Positions 1-10,872 of a DNA stretch of 64,000 nt are shown here, one piece after another. The notes beneath the pieces are model-generated. The model saw only the letters and a program-made list of their open reading frames with translations. It was not told the origin of the DNA and did no database searches. Each line of letters starts with the position of its first letter. The first letter of the stretch is position 1. Where the stretch lies: the NCBI GenBank assembly GCA_023213395.1, contig CM041465.1, positions 118,427,741 through 118,491,740 of the forward strand. Direction: 5' to 3'. This stretch comes from Cycas panzhihuaensis (lineage: Eukaryota > Cycadophyta). Both the position numbers and the translations under genes were made by a program.

Positions 1-939
1 TTTTAGTTCGATGTGCTTATTCAGTTTGCTGGATGCCCTCTTATCACCTGTTGCACTTACGCAACGGGGGCATCCCCTTCATCTGCTCTATTCGCTTGCA
101 GGTCGATGCTTAGATGACGCGTAGGTAGCTCCTATCTTGTCCTCGTCTCCGTCTCCCTTGTCCACGCGTTCTGCCACGATGCTCGCTGACACCCTTGGTC
201 TATATGCTGTTCATTATTGCTTTTATATACATATATGCATGTGCTACTAATGTCTTTAGTTGTCAGCATTCGCCATCACATCACGCTTCCGAGCAATGAG
301 GCTCTACTGCCAAGGGGGAAGTGTTTCCTAGCTATTGAGAATGGACTCGAGACACATCGACTCAGGTAAGCTCATGTATACTTTCTCATTTCTCCCTGCT
401 CCTATTTGAATGAGACTATTTAGTATAGACTACTTAACATATGCTTTCCTGCCTACATTGCTTCTCTACCTAATCATAGTGCATGTGCTTACAACACACT
501 ATCAGCCTATGATGACTCACAATAGGGGCATTCCTCAGCAAATGCTACACCCCATATGGTGCACAGCCACCCACTCCATCTCCATGACCTTCTTGGGATG
601 CTTCAGCCAGTCATGTTTGACCATGTTATGACATTTTTCTCATGTTGCAGTTTCCTCCAAGTCTGATTAATTCCTTGGTTGAGACTCATTTTACTGTTTT
701 GGCTACTTGCCCATCATCTAGGTATTCCCCCCAGTCGTTTCGAGCTCAATTTACTCTGAATAAAAGCTCCAAAACCTTTATTTCTACTTTTTTTATCTTT
801 TGTTTGCTGTCAGTCTAGTATCGTTGCAAACTTAGCGATCTGCGGTCTTTACCTGTGATACCACCGGGTTCTGCGCATATGATTTAATTTCAAAAGAAAA
901 CCACGCAACAGTTTCCACTTTTTTCGCAGAACTACCACA
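1..939 (+). repeat. X1 LTR-like 3' part (copy A)
   Basis: Non-coding, T/C-rich sequence. It is homologous, with clear divergence, to 19,700-20,700, which follows the extra RNase H, and nearly identical to 28,817-29,745. A PBS-like sequence follows at 940. I infer that this is the downstream half of a long LTR or the LTR/leader border of the Tat-type element X1. No terminal TG...CA pair could be fixed because the upstream half lies outside the window. Confidence 0.4.
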
Positions 940-946
940 TGGCGCC
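940..946 (+). promoter_or_regulatory. Possible X1 primer-binding site core
   Basis: The core TGGCGCC resembles the start of primer-binding sites used by several plant Tat and Athila elements. It lies just before a typical leader. Copy B has TGGTGCC at 29,746-29,752. Only seven bases match, so this is weak. Confidence 0.25.
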
Positions 947-2950
947 TGCTTATTTTGCATCGCCCTAACATCCCCAACATTCACCTATAGTGAATAGGGG
1001 ATAAAGGGAGTTTTCCTCTTCATTTTAAAGATCTTTTGTTCATTTTTAGAACTTTCTACTCAATTTTCATAGAAAAACATACTCAACCTTCACAGAAATC
1101 TGCTACAAGGAAGAATACACTGTTGCAAGCTTGATTTCAGGGACCATTGTTGCCCCTACAGCTCCAAGTAGTAGGCTTTACATCTTCTTGCAGGTGACCA
1201 AGGCTTCAAGGAGGATTACTATCAAAAGCTCTCCAAAAGACAAGCTACCAAAGCCCCAAACTTACAGGAATATCTTCATACTTCTCTCCTTTCTAAAATC
1301 TACTACTATTATCCACCAAGTGCTAGTTATCTCTGCTATTTTTAATAGCAAATTCATGCTTGTTTCTTCCACAACAAGGTACTTCCTACATCTACTTTGT
1401 AATTTATGTTGTTTCTTCATGTTTTGGTGAATAAACTTTTAGTTTGTGTACCTTCATGTTGTTGTGCTTAATTAGTATTACTTCCTTATCTTTTGAAATA
1501 TTATCGCTTCTCCCAATCATCCCAACCAACCTATTCTTAGGTGGCTATTGCAAAGGGGCAACACAAAGAGGATTTGAGGGAGGAAGGTGGGGTTAATCCC
1601 CTTGCTATCCTTCTCCCCAAGGGTTCCATCCCTTCTTCTCTTTCCCTTTGTTTTTAGTACCTTCCTAGGAATCAAGTTAGGGGGTTTAGGAATCCTATGT
1701 CAGAGCTAAAATAGTGTTAGCAACCCATTACCACACCGGTTCTACATTTCCATCCATCAGTTTTGGACCCTACATAGACACCAAAATCTTTCCTTGCCGG
1801 TTAACAATTTGCCACTCACCCAACCCAACGATTTGCTATTCATAGCATCTCGTTCCTTGGGTGTCTGTATACCTTTCCATTACTCTCTTCTTTCTCACTA
1901 TTTGCTGTCCTGTGACCTTGTTGTGAATCTGTTTTCCCTTTCTGAGTTTAGTGGAGATTCCTTGTAGGTGAGTTAGCCATTCCGAGGTTATACTCTTCTC
2001 TTTTAGGTGTCGCTTGTGGTATATATTTGTGGGAGATTTTGTTACATATTATTACTTTACATTATTACATATTAATGCTTAGCTTAGTTTTATGTAGTTC
2101 CATTTGAGTTTAGCATCTATACTTGGTCTACTTTGTGGCCCCTCTTCCGAGAGGGAGGTACTCGCCTAGTTTGCTTGTAGGATCTTGCATCGGTGGAGCT
2201 ACATGTGGAACGAAACCCATTGTAAGTTAGTTCTACATTTAGTACATTTCTTATCATTTCCCGTTATTTGCTTCTTTTCCGCTTTTTACTTTTGCATGCT
2301 TAAGGGGAGGTAAGTTAGCCCCTCTTCGGTTGCTTACGGTAACTATCGCTGACCGACATCGCATACGTAACGAGCGGAGTAGGAAGGAGCAGGGAGCAAA
2401 AGGACGAACAAAACTCCATTCGGATGATGGGTCCAGGTACTTTTCTTATCCCTACATACCTTCTTTATCTTGGTTGTCTTTTATGTACATGCACGCATAG
2501 TTAGGAGCATATAAAGAATTGAAAGGAAAAAAAAATATATGTTTGCTTTACATTATTTTATCTATCATTAGCTTAGCATAGTTAGATCATTTACTTTATG
2601 TTAGAGCTACATGTTTTACCCCTTTTAGCCTACACCTAGATGCTATTTTACACCTTCACTTCGTTGTCTTCTCATTTCTTCGAGAAGACGCAACACGCCA
2701 GGTGCTTCCTCCTCTTCCCGGCCATCTGAGGGATAGGAAGGCCTTGCTTTGCATGGCTACCTGGAAGCAACCAGGCACCTCCGCAGTCCCGAATCCGCGC
2801 TTCGGCACACAGACGCCCTTCACGGTGAAGTCCTTGTTGTTTAGTTTAATTTAGCTTTGCACATTTCATTCCCTTTCTTTGGGCCTTGAGGACACCACCC
2901 TGCGGGAAGCATTTCACGTTCCCATGCAGCCTAGCTGTTAGAATTTTCAA
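947..2950 (+). other. X1 leader region, splice-like, no gag seen (copy A)
   Basis: About 2 kb without a recognisable Gag. Short open stretches occur (for example 1131-1430), with a basic, Lys/Arg-rich piece around 1195-1270 that has a counterpart in X2 at 21,030-21,075. Splice-donor-like sites occur at 2222 (GTAAGT), 2310 (GTAAGT) and 2437 (GTAC). The last two have counterparts in X2 at similar spacing. A spliced leader is possible; Tat/Ogre elements are known to contain introns. No capsid motif or zinc knuckle was found. Confidence 0.4.
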
Positions 2951-3530
2951 ATGGTGCTTCCTCTACCTATCGCGAAGGGGAAGCCCTTCTCTATCATTAA
3001 CGAGCTTCACACCGTTGCTGCAGTGATGTCCATGATGGAAATATTAAGAAGTTGCCCTGAATAACACACCTTTCTTTTGGAAGCTTTGGGGTTGGTTGAT
3101 GCATCTGTTCATGCCTTGGGTGTCACTCTGAGTCCTAGACATGTCATCTCCTTCAATCCCAAGGATCTTCCCTCATCTAGTAAAAGGGAACGCTAATGGA
3201 ACTATCCTTTCACCATAACCATTAACACACCTGACTGTACCCTACGAATGATCGTTGTAGATAATGGTTCTTCTGTCAATGCCATGCCCTTACGCATCAT
3301 GCAAGAGCTTGACATTTCAACCCTCGGTGATCACGCAGCGGTGTCAAGGCTACGAGGGTAGCAAAAAGACAGCCTTAAGATTGGTGTACATTTCACTCAC
3401 TCTCGAGGATAAAACTGTCCTCGCCAACATTATAGTTCTTGATGTCGACGTCAACTACAACCTTTTGTTGGGATGCCTATGGCTCAACCAAATGGCAGCT
3501 ATGTACTCGTCCCATTGGGGATAACTTAAA
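2951..3530 (+). pseudogene. X1 gag-pol junction and aspartic protease (copy A)
   Basis: The first part (2951-3130) resembles the conserved stretch just before protease in Tat-type polyproteins, with hydrophobic helix-like text including MVLPLPIAKGKPF. The protease follows. Its active-site line VVDNGSSVNAMPL has D-N-G-S at 3260-3271, in place of the usual D-S/T-G. The distal line YNLLLGCLWL lies near 3455-3485. Retroviral-type proteases act as dimers and cut the Gag-Pol chain in the particle. Frameshifts near 3060, 3350 and 3520 break the frame, so this copy cannot make a product as assembled. Confidence 0.75.
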
Positions 3531-3605
3531 TTTATCCATGAGGGGTGAATGGAGGTTATCCCTTAAGAGCCTCCTCCCACCAAGTAATCTTGCCAATCCT
3601 GTTAA

Positions 3606-4207
3606 GTGGCTTACAACAAGGCGAAGGGTGATAAGATCCTATCTGCCCATGTTTTCACTTGCTTAATCGATATTCTTGGCTCATCTAGCCTGGAAGAGGG
3701 TCCTTTCCCTTCTTCCTTAAACCTCATCTGCTTTGCCTCTATTAGTGTGGGGAGTTACGGATACCTCGCCATTTTTAGTGATATTGAGTCTGACAGTAAG
3801 GATGAGGATCTTCCTCATCCCATCTCCTTCCTAAACACTAGTGGGGAAAGCTCTCTCTATTCTAGGCTTCCATCTGAAATGCCTTCTTTTGAGGAGACTC
3901 GTTGTCCTCTTGGGTTACGTGTTCTTTCTCCTGCTACCATGTGACTCCCCCTACCATCTTTTCTTCCACATTATCACCTCCCTCTAATGAAGAGGTGGAG
4001 CAACCTCTTGACACCCATTATGAGGAGTCTCTTTCTGACTCTTCTAAAGAGTCCCTCAAGTACATTGAGTCGTGGGTCGATTATTATGGCCCTATTACCC
4101 CTTCGACCTCTCGCCCCTCATCTTCTCGAAGTATGGTTATCCATGGGGTAGACTACTTTGAGAATGATGAGGCTTTACTTGAGCATCTGGTAGGCTCAGG
4201 TGCCTAA
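3606..4207 (+). pseudogene. X1 acidic Ser/Pro-rich linker between PR and RT (copy A)
   Basis: Two overlapping open stretches (frames shift near 3900) encode a linker rich in Asp, Glu, Ser and Pro that ends with DYFENDEALLEHLVGS (about 4149-4196). The same ending, slightly changed, occurs before RT in X3 near 61,173. It is therefore a conserved part of this family's pol and not random sequence. I recognise no enzymatic motif. It may be a spacer or a partner-binding region; its function is unknown. Confidence 0.6.
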
Positions 4208-4389
4208 TTTCCCTCTTGGTCACCATAGGCTTGGTCACCAAAAGATCTTAGCCGTTGGGTCACCTCTTGCTGACCCAAACCCAGTTCCTCCTTCTCACCC
4301 TCTTGTTGAATGAGCCACCCTTCACTTTGAAGAGGGGAATGCCATGTACATGAGGGTAACTTCTGATTGTCGTCCTTGCCCCCAACAAA

Positions 4390-5160
4390 GTCATAAAGGT
4401 GGGAGTAGAATGTTCTCTGACGAAATGAAGGAGTACACCCTTACATTCTAGGAATTACGTGATGTTTTGCATGGGACTACTACGATATGAAGGGGATAGA
4501 CCCTTTTATTATCACCCAAAATCTCACTACCATTACGAGTGCTCACCAGGTGTGGCGAAGCAATGCCCTCTTCATCTAAAACTTTTAGTTGCCATCAAGA
4601 TAGGAGTTAAGAAACTTCTAGGCCAGGTGGTTACTTCCATCGACTACCCCAAGTAGGTATCGAATATCGTTCCGTTGCCAAAAGAATGGGGCGATTAGGA
4701 TATGCATTGATTTTCATGACATCAACAATACATGTCCCAAGGATAACTTTCCTCTCCCCTTTATTAATCAAATCATTGATCGAGCGCGGTTTGAAGTCAT
4801 GTCCTTAATGGACAACTTCTTGAGATACAACCAATATAAATCTCCCCTAAAGACCATCATAAGATGACCTTCACCATGCCTTAGGGTAACTTCACTTACA
4901 AAGCAATGCCCTTTGGGCTTAAGAATCTGAGCACCACTTATCAAAGGGTGATGCAATTTATTTTTTACAACCTTATCAATAAAACCTTAGAGGTTTTTAT
5001 GGATGATGTGATGGGCATCTCATGCATTAGGGCATACCATCCTACCAATTTGTGGGCTATCTTCACATTATGTGGTAGGTATCACGTAAGTCTAGACCCC
5101 CTCAAATATGTATTTACTATAACAGTTAGCAAACTGCTTAGATTCCTTGCTTCAAAATAA
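4390..5160 (+). pseudogene. X1 reverse transcriptase (copy A)
   Basis: Ty3-type reverse transcriptase, which copies element RNA to DNA. Recognisable pieces in order, in several frames: the approach region (about 4420-4660), the RICIDFHDIN and FPLPFINQIID blocks (4695-4785), MPFGLKN (4906), and the catalytic VFMDD at 4993-5007, where most Tat relatives have YVDD or YIDD. Two aspartates of the active site are present. Several frameshifts and stops lie upstream of 4906. The nearest relatives by motif are plant Tat-lineage elements. Confidence 0.8.
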
Positions 5161-5900
5161 GGTATCCAAATTAATCTCGATAAAGTCAAGGCCATCTTTG
5201 ACATGCTGCCTCCTAGGACCCAATGACAAATCAAGTCATTCCGAGGTAGGTTAGGTTTCCTTAAGCATTTCTTAGCAAATTTTTCCATAAATGTGAAACC
5301 CCTTACCAACCTGTTAAAGAAAGAGGCCCTATTTATTTGGTCTTCAAAGGCCCAACAAGCCTTTAAGGAGCTCAAGGAAGCCCTCACTTCTACCCCAACT
5401 TTGGTGTCCCCTCTCTTTAACAGGCCTTTCATCCTATATACTTTGGATACCGGTGAAGCTTTGGGTGCCATGCTAGCCTAAGAGGATAACTCAGGAACCG
5501 AAATGGCCATTTACTTTATCAACTACACCCTCATGGCCGTTGAACTTAATTATTCTCCTACTGAGAAGAAATGCCTCTCCTTAGTATACACTACTAAGAA
5601 ATTCATGCACTACTTGCTTAGAAATACTACTCAGGGGATTGTCTAGTCTGATCCTTGAGGTACTTATTATAGGACTAGCAAGTGAGCCATCCACCTTCGA
5701 GAATTTGATCTCCAAATTGTCAGGAAATCAAAGAAAAGGATGGTGATTGCTAAACAACTTGTTGACACCCCCATCCCAAACCTTTTAGACACTCTCATCA
5801 ATGATTCCTTGCCTGATGACCCATCTTGGATATTCAAGATTACTCCCCCCATCCACTCACTGATAGTGAGTGGTATGGGGAACATTGTGTGATACCTCAT
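5161..5900 (+). pseudogene. X1 connection and pol RNase H (copy A)
   Basis: Continues RT in the same frame after a TAA at 5158. The connection segment FRGRLGFLKHFLANF (about 5240-5290) and LTNLLKKEALFIW lead into RNase H, with FILYTLDTGEALGAMLA at 5430-5480 and the later EFDLQIVRKSKK line near 5700. RNase H removes the RNA strand after reverse transcription. The sequence then runs directly toward integrase. The second RNase H that many Tat elements carry at this point is absent and appears elsewhere (19,148-19,560). Confidence 0.7.
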
Positions 5901-5939
5901 TAAGTAGCGACATCATCCCAAAGCAAGCGACAAGGTTAG

Positions 5940-7085
5940 TTCGTGGTTAGGCTCTTGCCGGGTAATACTTCCTCGTGGAAGAGGTTTTGTATAAGAGGTT
6001 CTTTGATGGGATCCTCTCCCTTTGCATCAACCCTAACAAAATGGGCCAAATACTTTGTAGAATGCCATCATGGCATTTGTGAGGATCATTTGGAGGCCAA
6101 TCCATGGCCCAAAGGATCCTCTGTATGTGTATTATTTGCTATCCCTTTTTAAGGATGCCCATGCTTACACCCTATGGTGTCGTTAGTGTTAAGATCACGC
6201 CAACATCACCCACTTACCTTCCGAGGCTTTACATCCTATCATCTCTCCCTGACCCTTCTCGTAATGGGGACTAGACCTCATTAGGGCTATAACTCCCCCT
6301 TCCTCGTCGCAGTACAAGTTTATCTTGACTACAACAGAATACTTTACTAAATGGGCCAAAGCGGTCCCTCTATCTTCCACTTCTAGTAAGGTGATAGCCA
6401 CCTTCATCTACCAGAACATCATTTTCTAGTTCAGGTTCCCCAATGTCTTAATCACGGATAACAGAACCCCCTTCTATAATAAGGAGATGGATGAACTTTG
6501 TGAGAAATTTAAGATTTCTCACAAAATCTTCTTTCCTTATTACCCTTAGGCCAATGGCCAAGTAGAGTCATTTAACAAAACCCTTATAAATATTTTGAAG
6601 AAAATCGTTACCCAATCCCAAAGGGATTATCATCTTCAACTCCCTTCCATACTATGGGCATCCATCCACATAATTATAAGGATGACCCCTTTTTCCCTTG
6701 TGTACAGAATGAAGCTGATCCTCCCCTTGGAAGTGGAGATCCCTTCTTTATGGGTCTCCCTTTGGGGTCTTGTCAATGATGAGTCTCTCCAACAGGATCG
6801 TCTCATAGACCTTGAGGCCCTATATGAGAAATGCCTAGTTGCATACCAAGCGAATCTCTCCTCTAAGGCCAGGGCGTAAAGGACATATGAACAATGCCGT
6901 CACCCCATCCTTTGCATCCTGGAGACCATGTCCTCAATCTAGAATATCTTCATGATTGCTTGTCCAAGTTCAGACCTAAGTGGATTGGACCCTTCGTCAT
7001 TCTCGAGAGCCTTGATAATGACATTTACAAGATTGCAACCTTAGAGGGCCTTGAATTTGAAAAACTGTCAATGGAAAATTCTTGA
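5940..7085 (+). pseudogene. X1 integrase (copy A)
   Basis: Integrase inserts the cDNA into the host genome. The His/Cys region is decayed (about 5980-6190). The catalytic core retains D at 6274-6276 (LDLI line), D at 6457-6459 (ITDNRTPF) and E at 6565-6567 (NGQVESFNK), and the last two fit D-35-E. The C-terminal part, with MTPFSLVYRM, follows to about 7085. Stops occur where Gln codons are expected, for example before ANGQ at about 6548. Of the three Tat copies in the window, this is the only one whose core residues can all be read. Confidence 0.8.
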
Positions 7086-8380
7086 AAAAATTCTATGTAT
7101 GACTACCTCTACCCCTGTGTAGGTTAGGCACACTGCCTCTTTTTCCTTGCTCTGAAATGAGCCTAAACTACCACTCTAAACGCATCCTCATTCCCCCAAA
7201 CTATGGGTGGAATTTTGGTTCAGGATGGCTCTCTCATCTCTCTATCCTGTTTTGTGACACCTTGTGCTTCCCTCTTGAGGGAAACTCTTCCTCCTTATTG
7301 GGTATATGGTTTTCCACAACTCCCGAGTTCAGAAACATACCCCAACTAGGACCACATACTTGAGTACCTATACTCTCTCTCACCAATGCTTCCATTGCAT
7401 ATCCTGTTATGTTATTTCGATGGATATGCACGGCTCCCTATCTCCTAGCCTTAAATGTGCCTATTACCTATGGTCATGGTGGTCATGTGTGCCCACTCTG
7501 AGTATGTCCATGTATGAAAGAAAGCCTAGGCATCACCTAAATGATCTAATAACAAAAACCATATAACAACAAACCAAAACCATAATCATATATATCCCTT
7601 CATATATCTATGCACCCATGTCTATATATACGTAAATATATAAACAAAATATACAACAAAGTGCATTATCATACATCAAATGGGGTGCCAATGGCCCCTC
7701 ACTATATACATAAAGAATCATATCATACGTATCATACAGGACATCATCCGCAGGAAGCCAGAATCCTTGCAGGGAGGACTATAATCATGTGGTAATATAT
7801 GGTGACTCCCTGGAGGTCTGATGCTTTCCCAATTGAAATTGATCCTACCTTGCTCTAAGGTGCTCCTTTACTCATGGAGTGTTACCTCTTGGTCACCGTG
7901 ATCCCTCCCTAGGAGACCACATGCCTCCTAGGCTCCTCTTGCGCCACTTGGAGCTCCCTACCTCACTCCCCTCATCTCAAGGCCTCCTCGGGGTCACTGT
8001 TGGCATCTATGTCTAGGTCCTACTCCCCGATGACCTCGATGCAACCTGGTCCAATAGCTGATTGTATCACCCTTAGATATGATCCCTCTCTCCTTCCACC
8101 CATCAGAGCCTCTCCTCCACTCCTTAGATTCACTCCTTGATCACAACTATCTAGATGTGGCCCTCTACATCTCCACCTACTCCTCCAACTTTGAGCCTCT
8201 AGTGCTTGGACATGACCTCATAAGGCATCTCTCTCCTTGCACATATGGGCCTTTTTGTATCCATGATAATATAGATGTAGGAGAGATTAGTGGTATCTAT
8301 AGCATGCTATACCCTTATTTTTTTACAAAATTATATATTGGGCCTCACGGGCAATGGTTTTCAGACCACAGTCTTAATGG
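7086..8380 (+). other. X1 3' zone, proximal, non-coding (copy A)
   Basis: No gene seen. It begins with a block containing AGCCTAAACTACCA (7160), which X2 carries in two tandem copies at 26,286-26,640. An AT-rich stretch with TATATA runs (7560-7800) follows, then a CT-rich stretch. X2 has a diverged equivalent at 26,280-27,400. Confidence 0.5.
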
Positions 8381-9104
8381 TTAAGAAAAATATAGTATGA
8401 AACCCTTAATTTGAAAAAAATTATTTCTAAAAAAATATGGATCAAAAGTACATAAAATATGGATAAAAATCACGGCCACTAAAATATGATTCCAATGGTT
8501 CAGACAAAATCAAATTCTGACATCTAGATCAAAAGTTATAGATGTTTAAGAAATTTGTTGCTAGGGTTTCTAAGAACTATAATAGTACCTTCTAATAAAA
8601 TACTAATAACTATATACTTTGACCTCTAATTAACCTCAAACTACTTCCATTGGAAAGGAAATTTAAAAACATATAGAATCAAAACACTTTTAAGGTCATT
8701 TGGACACATATAGCTAAATATATGGCTCTTTGAAGCTGAGGTTATAGATATGTCCCAAAAATCTGACAGCGAAAAAGTAGATTGAAATAAAATCAGCTAT
8801 AATTTCTATAACTTTTCACCAAAATTAGCACTATGACCACTTAAAATTTATGGAACGAGCTCTCTCATCTCAAATTCTTTGATGTTTCTTTAAGAATCTT
8901 TTGTTTTTGCTCCCAACGAGTGGAACTCAAGGAAGAAATTCCCCTTCACTTCATGACCTCTAATTTATCCTGCTACTGTTCCTCAATCTCCTTGGAGAGA
9001 GTACTGAGTGAAGTTCTTTCCTCAATCTCTACCTAGGTAAAGAGAGTACTCAATCATATAGAAAAAAAAAATTACTTTTTCAGGCAGCTTCCCATGATCG
9101 TGAA
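8381..9104. other. X1 3' zone, AT-rich block
   Basis: AT-rich, no gene. It contains CTAGATCAAAAGTTATA near 8526. A related phrase occurs near 56,369, in the AT-rich zone between copia and X3. The block has no counterpart in X2, where sequence equivalent to 8340 continues into sequence equivalent to about 11,120. It therefore belongs to an X1-specific 2.7-kb stretch that also holds the palindrome and the antisense frame. Confidence 0.4.
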
Positions 9105-9110
9105 CACGAG

Positions 9111-9175
9111 TCTGATACCACTTGTTACATGCTTAATCCTGTAACTAAATCAAGCATGTAACAAGTGGTATCAGA
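9111..9175. repeat. Perfect 24-bp palindrome built on PBS sequence (copy A)
   Basis: Arms at 9111-9134 and 9152-9175 are exact reverse complements, with a 17-base loop. The right arm contains TGGTATCAGA, the core of the initiator-Met primer-binding site, preceded by AAGCATGTAACAAG. The left arm is the same in reverse. It looks like two LTR-end/PBS borders facing each other, or a palindrome that arose by template switching during reverse transcription. Copy B has it at 37,848-37,913 with an 18-base loop. Confidence 0.85.
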
Positions 9176-9292
9176 GGTAACAGCCTTTAACATATTATTG
9201 TATCATATTCTTCTCTCTTTACAATAGAGTGGGGTATATATAACACTCACCCCTATATTGTTATATTCCTACCTTTATGTCAACCAATCTTC

Positions 9293-10872
9293 TTAATCCT
9301 CATATGATGGAGGGTCATAGTCCTCTCTAATATGTGGTGGAGGCTCACCACACTAGCTTCCCATGTAGTTGTCCCATCCTGCTTGGAGTGCTCTTAGGAC
9401 TCTGTTACCCATACATCTACGGCGATCGATTGGGGTAAATGCCATCATGTGCACCCCCACTGATCATGGCTCCTCTCTAGCTTGGATGGGAGGTTGCCCC
9501 TCTGCGTAAACCTAGGGGAATACCTCCTAGACTATCACCTCGATCAGCCTTGCCATCCCCACTACTCCTGCCAAGCCAAACACATCACACATCAATTCAC
9601 ATATCCATATGCATATCAAAACCTTAAGACTAAATCAAAATAAACTATCCAAATTCCTAATAGTCAAAGGGTGATGAGAAAGGGTAGTGTCTTATCTCCT
9701 GGGATGATCGACTCCTCAGCTCTGGTGACTATGTTCTCCTCGGGACCCCCCTTAGCTATTAGTACCCCCTCCTCCTTAGGTACCACCTCGCATACTGCCT
9801 AGCCTACTGGGACATCTCCTCCTCCCTCTACTGCTTGTGCCTCTGGCTTCTAGCTTTGCCACCACCCTCGGTCTAGGGCGGTATGTGGGAGTGGCTGCCT
9901 CTCTTAGCGACTCCTTATGGACTGGCTCTCCTCCACCTGGCTCTTAAGGCCCTGCCTCACCTTTTGCAGTCCCTGATGGACTTGCCTCACCACCTTCTGC
10001 TCCCAATAAGCCTGCCCCATTATCTCCATCACCACCATCATTGTCATCGCCACCTCTAGGGGTACCTCCTGCTCCTCCTGCCTTATCATCACTACCCCAC
10101 CTGACCCCTCAGTATGGATCTGCCATATAGTATACCATGGTGAGGAGATCTAGTGATGTCACCTCCACTAAAGGCTTGATGTGAGCTTGGTCCTTGGTTC
10201 CCCTAAACTGAGTCTACCACTTGTGTACCATGGGAGCCCATTCTGAGATGGGATGTGGTCCTCCTAGTGGTGCTACCACCCTGAAGTGATTAAAGAACTA
10301 GCACTGTAGTAGTGTGCAGTAGGAGAATCCTGCTCTCCCTGTCACTCTGATAGCATCTAGTTGGGTGACCATGTTTGCCACTATCAGAGTAGACCAATCC
10401 AGTCTCTCCCCAGCCTCACACCTCCTAACTATCTCCATCCATCGCGGGTATATCCTGTAGCTCGCTTGAAATTTGGAATAGAATGCCCAATGTAATCAAC
10501 TTCCTCACCTGCGGAATCCATGACATAACCATGGTCTAAACTGGTCTCCCACACCTCTCCCACCTATCCTGGCCTATGAGATATGTGGCCACCTCCCTAT
10601 ATGCAACATCATTGTTAGGCAATGCCCCTAACGATCTTTGGTGCTTCTCCGGATGGCATGCTTAGGATCCTCCGAATATCCCTTGGTGTGATAGTGACAT
10701 CCCCTACCTGAGGGAGGTGGAATACATGCCACCTACAATCCCAATGGGTGACAATGTCAACTAGGAGATGTTGGTGCGAGGCATATGGTGGTGTCACGAT
10801 ATTCTTTAGCAACCCACATCTCCTTAGAGTCTACCTGTCTCCCCGAGTCATCATCTCGATAAAGCTCATCAT
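9293..10872 (-). pseudogene. Antisense plant mobile domain (PMD/MAIN-like) frame in X1 (copy A)
   Basis: Read on the minus strand from ATG at 10,872, this frame has the plant mobile domain pattern. RRCGLL is followed by a predicted helix, then LLVDIVTHWDCRWHVFHLP, GDVTITPRDIRRILSMP and later MSWIPQVRKL and WSTLIVANM. PMD is known from the Arabidopsis MAIN/MAIL proteins and from several plant transposons; its molecular action is unsettled. The C-terminal part is Gly/Asp-rich and ends near DYDPPSYED with TAA at 9293-9295. A TAG lies 14 codons in, and a frameshift follows the GEAP residues near 10,630. The span (1580 bp) is not a multiple of three here, but it is in copy B. Confidence 0.7.

Noticed and set aside
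5082-5471. Minus-strand open frame of 129 codons
   Set aside because: It lies opposite the X1 RT/RNase H frame and matches nothing I recognise. It is a shadow of the pol frame.
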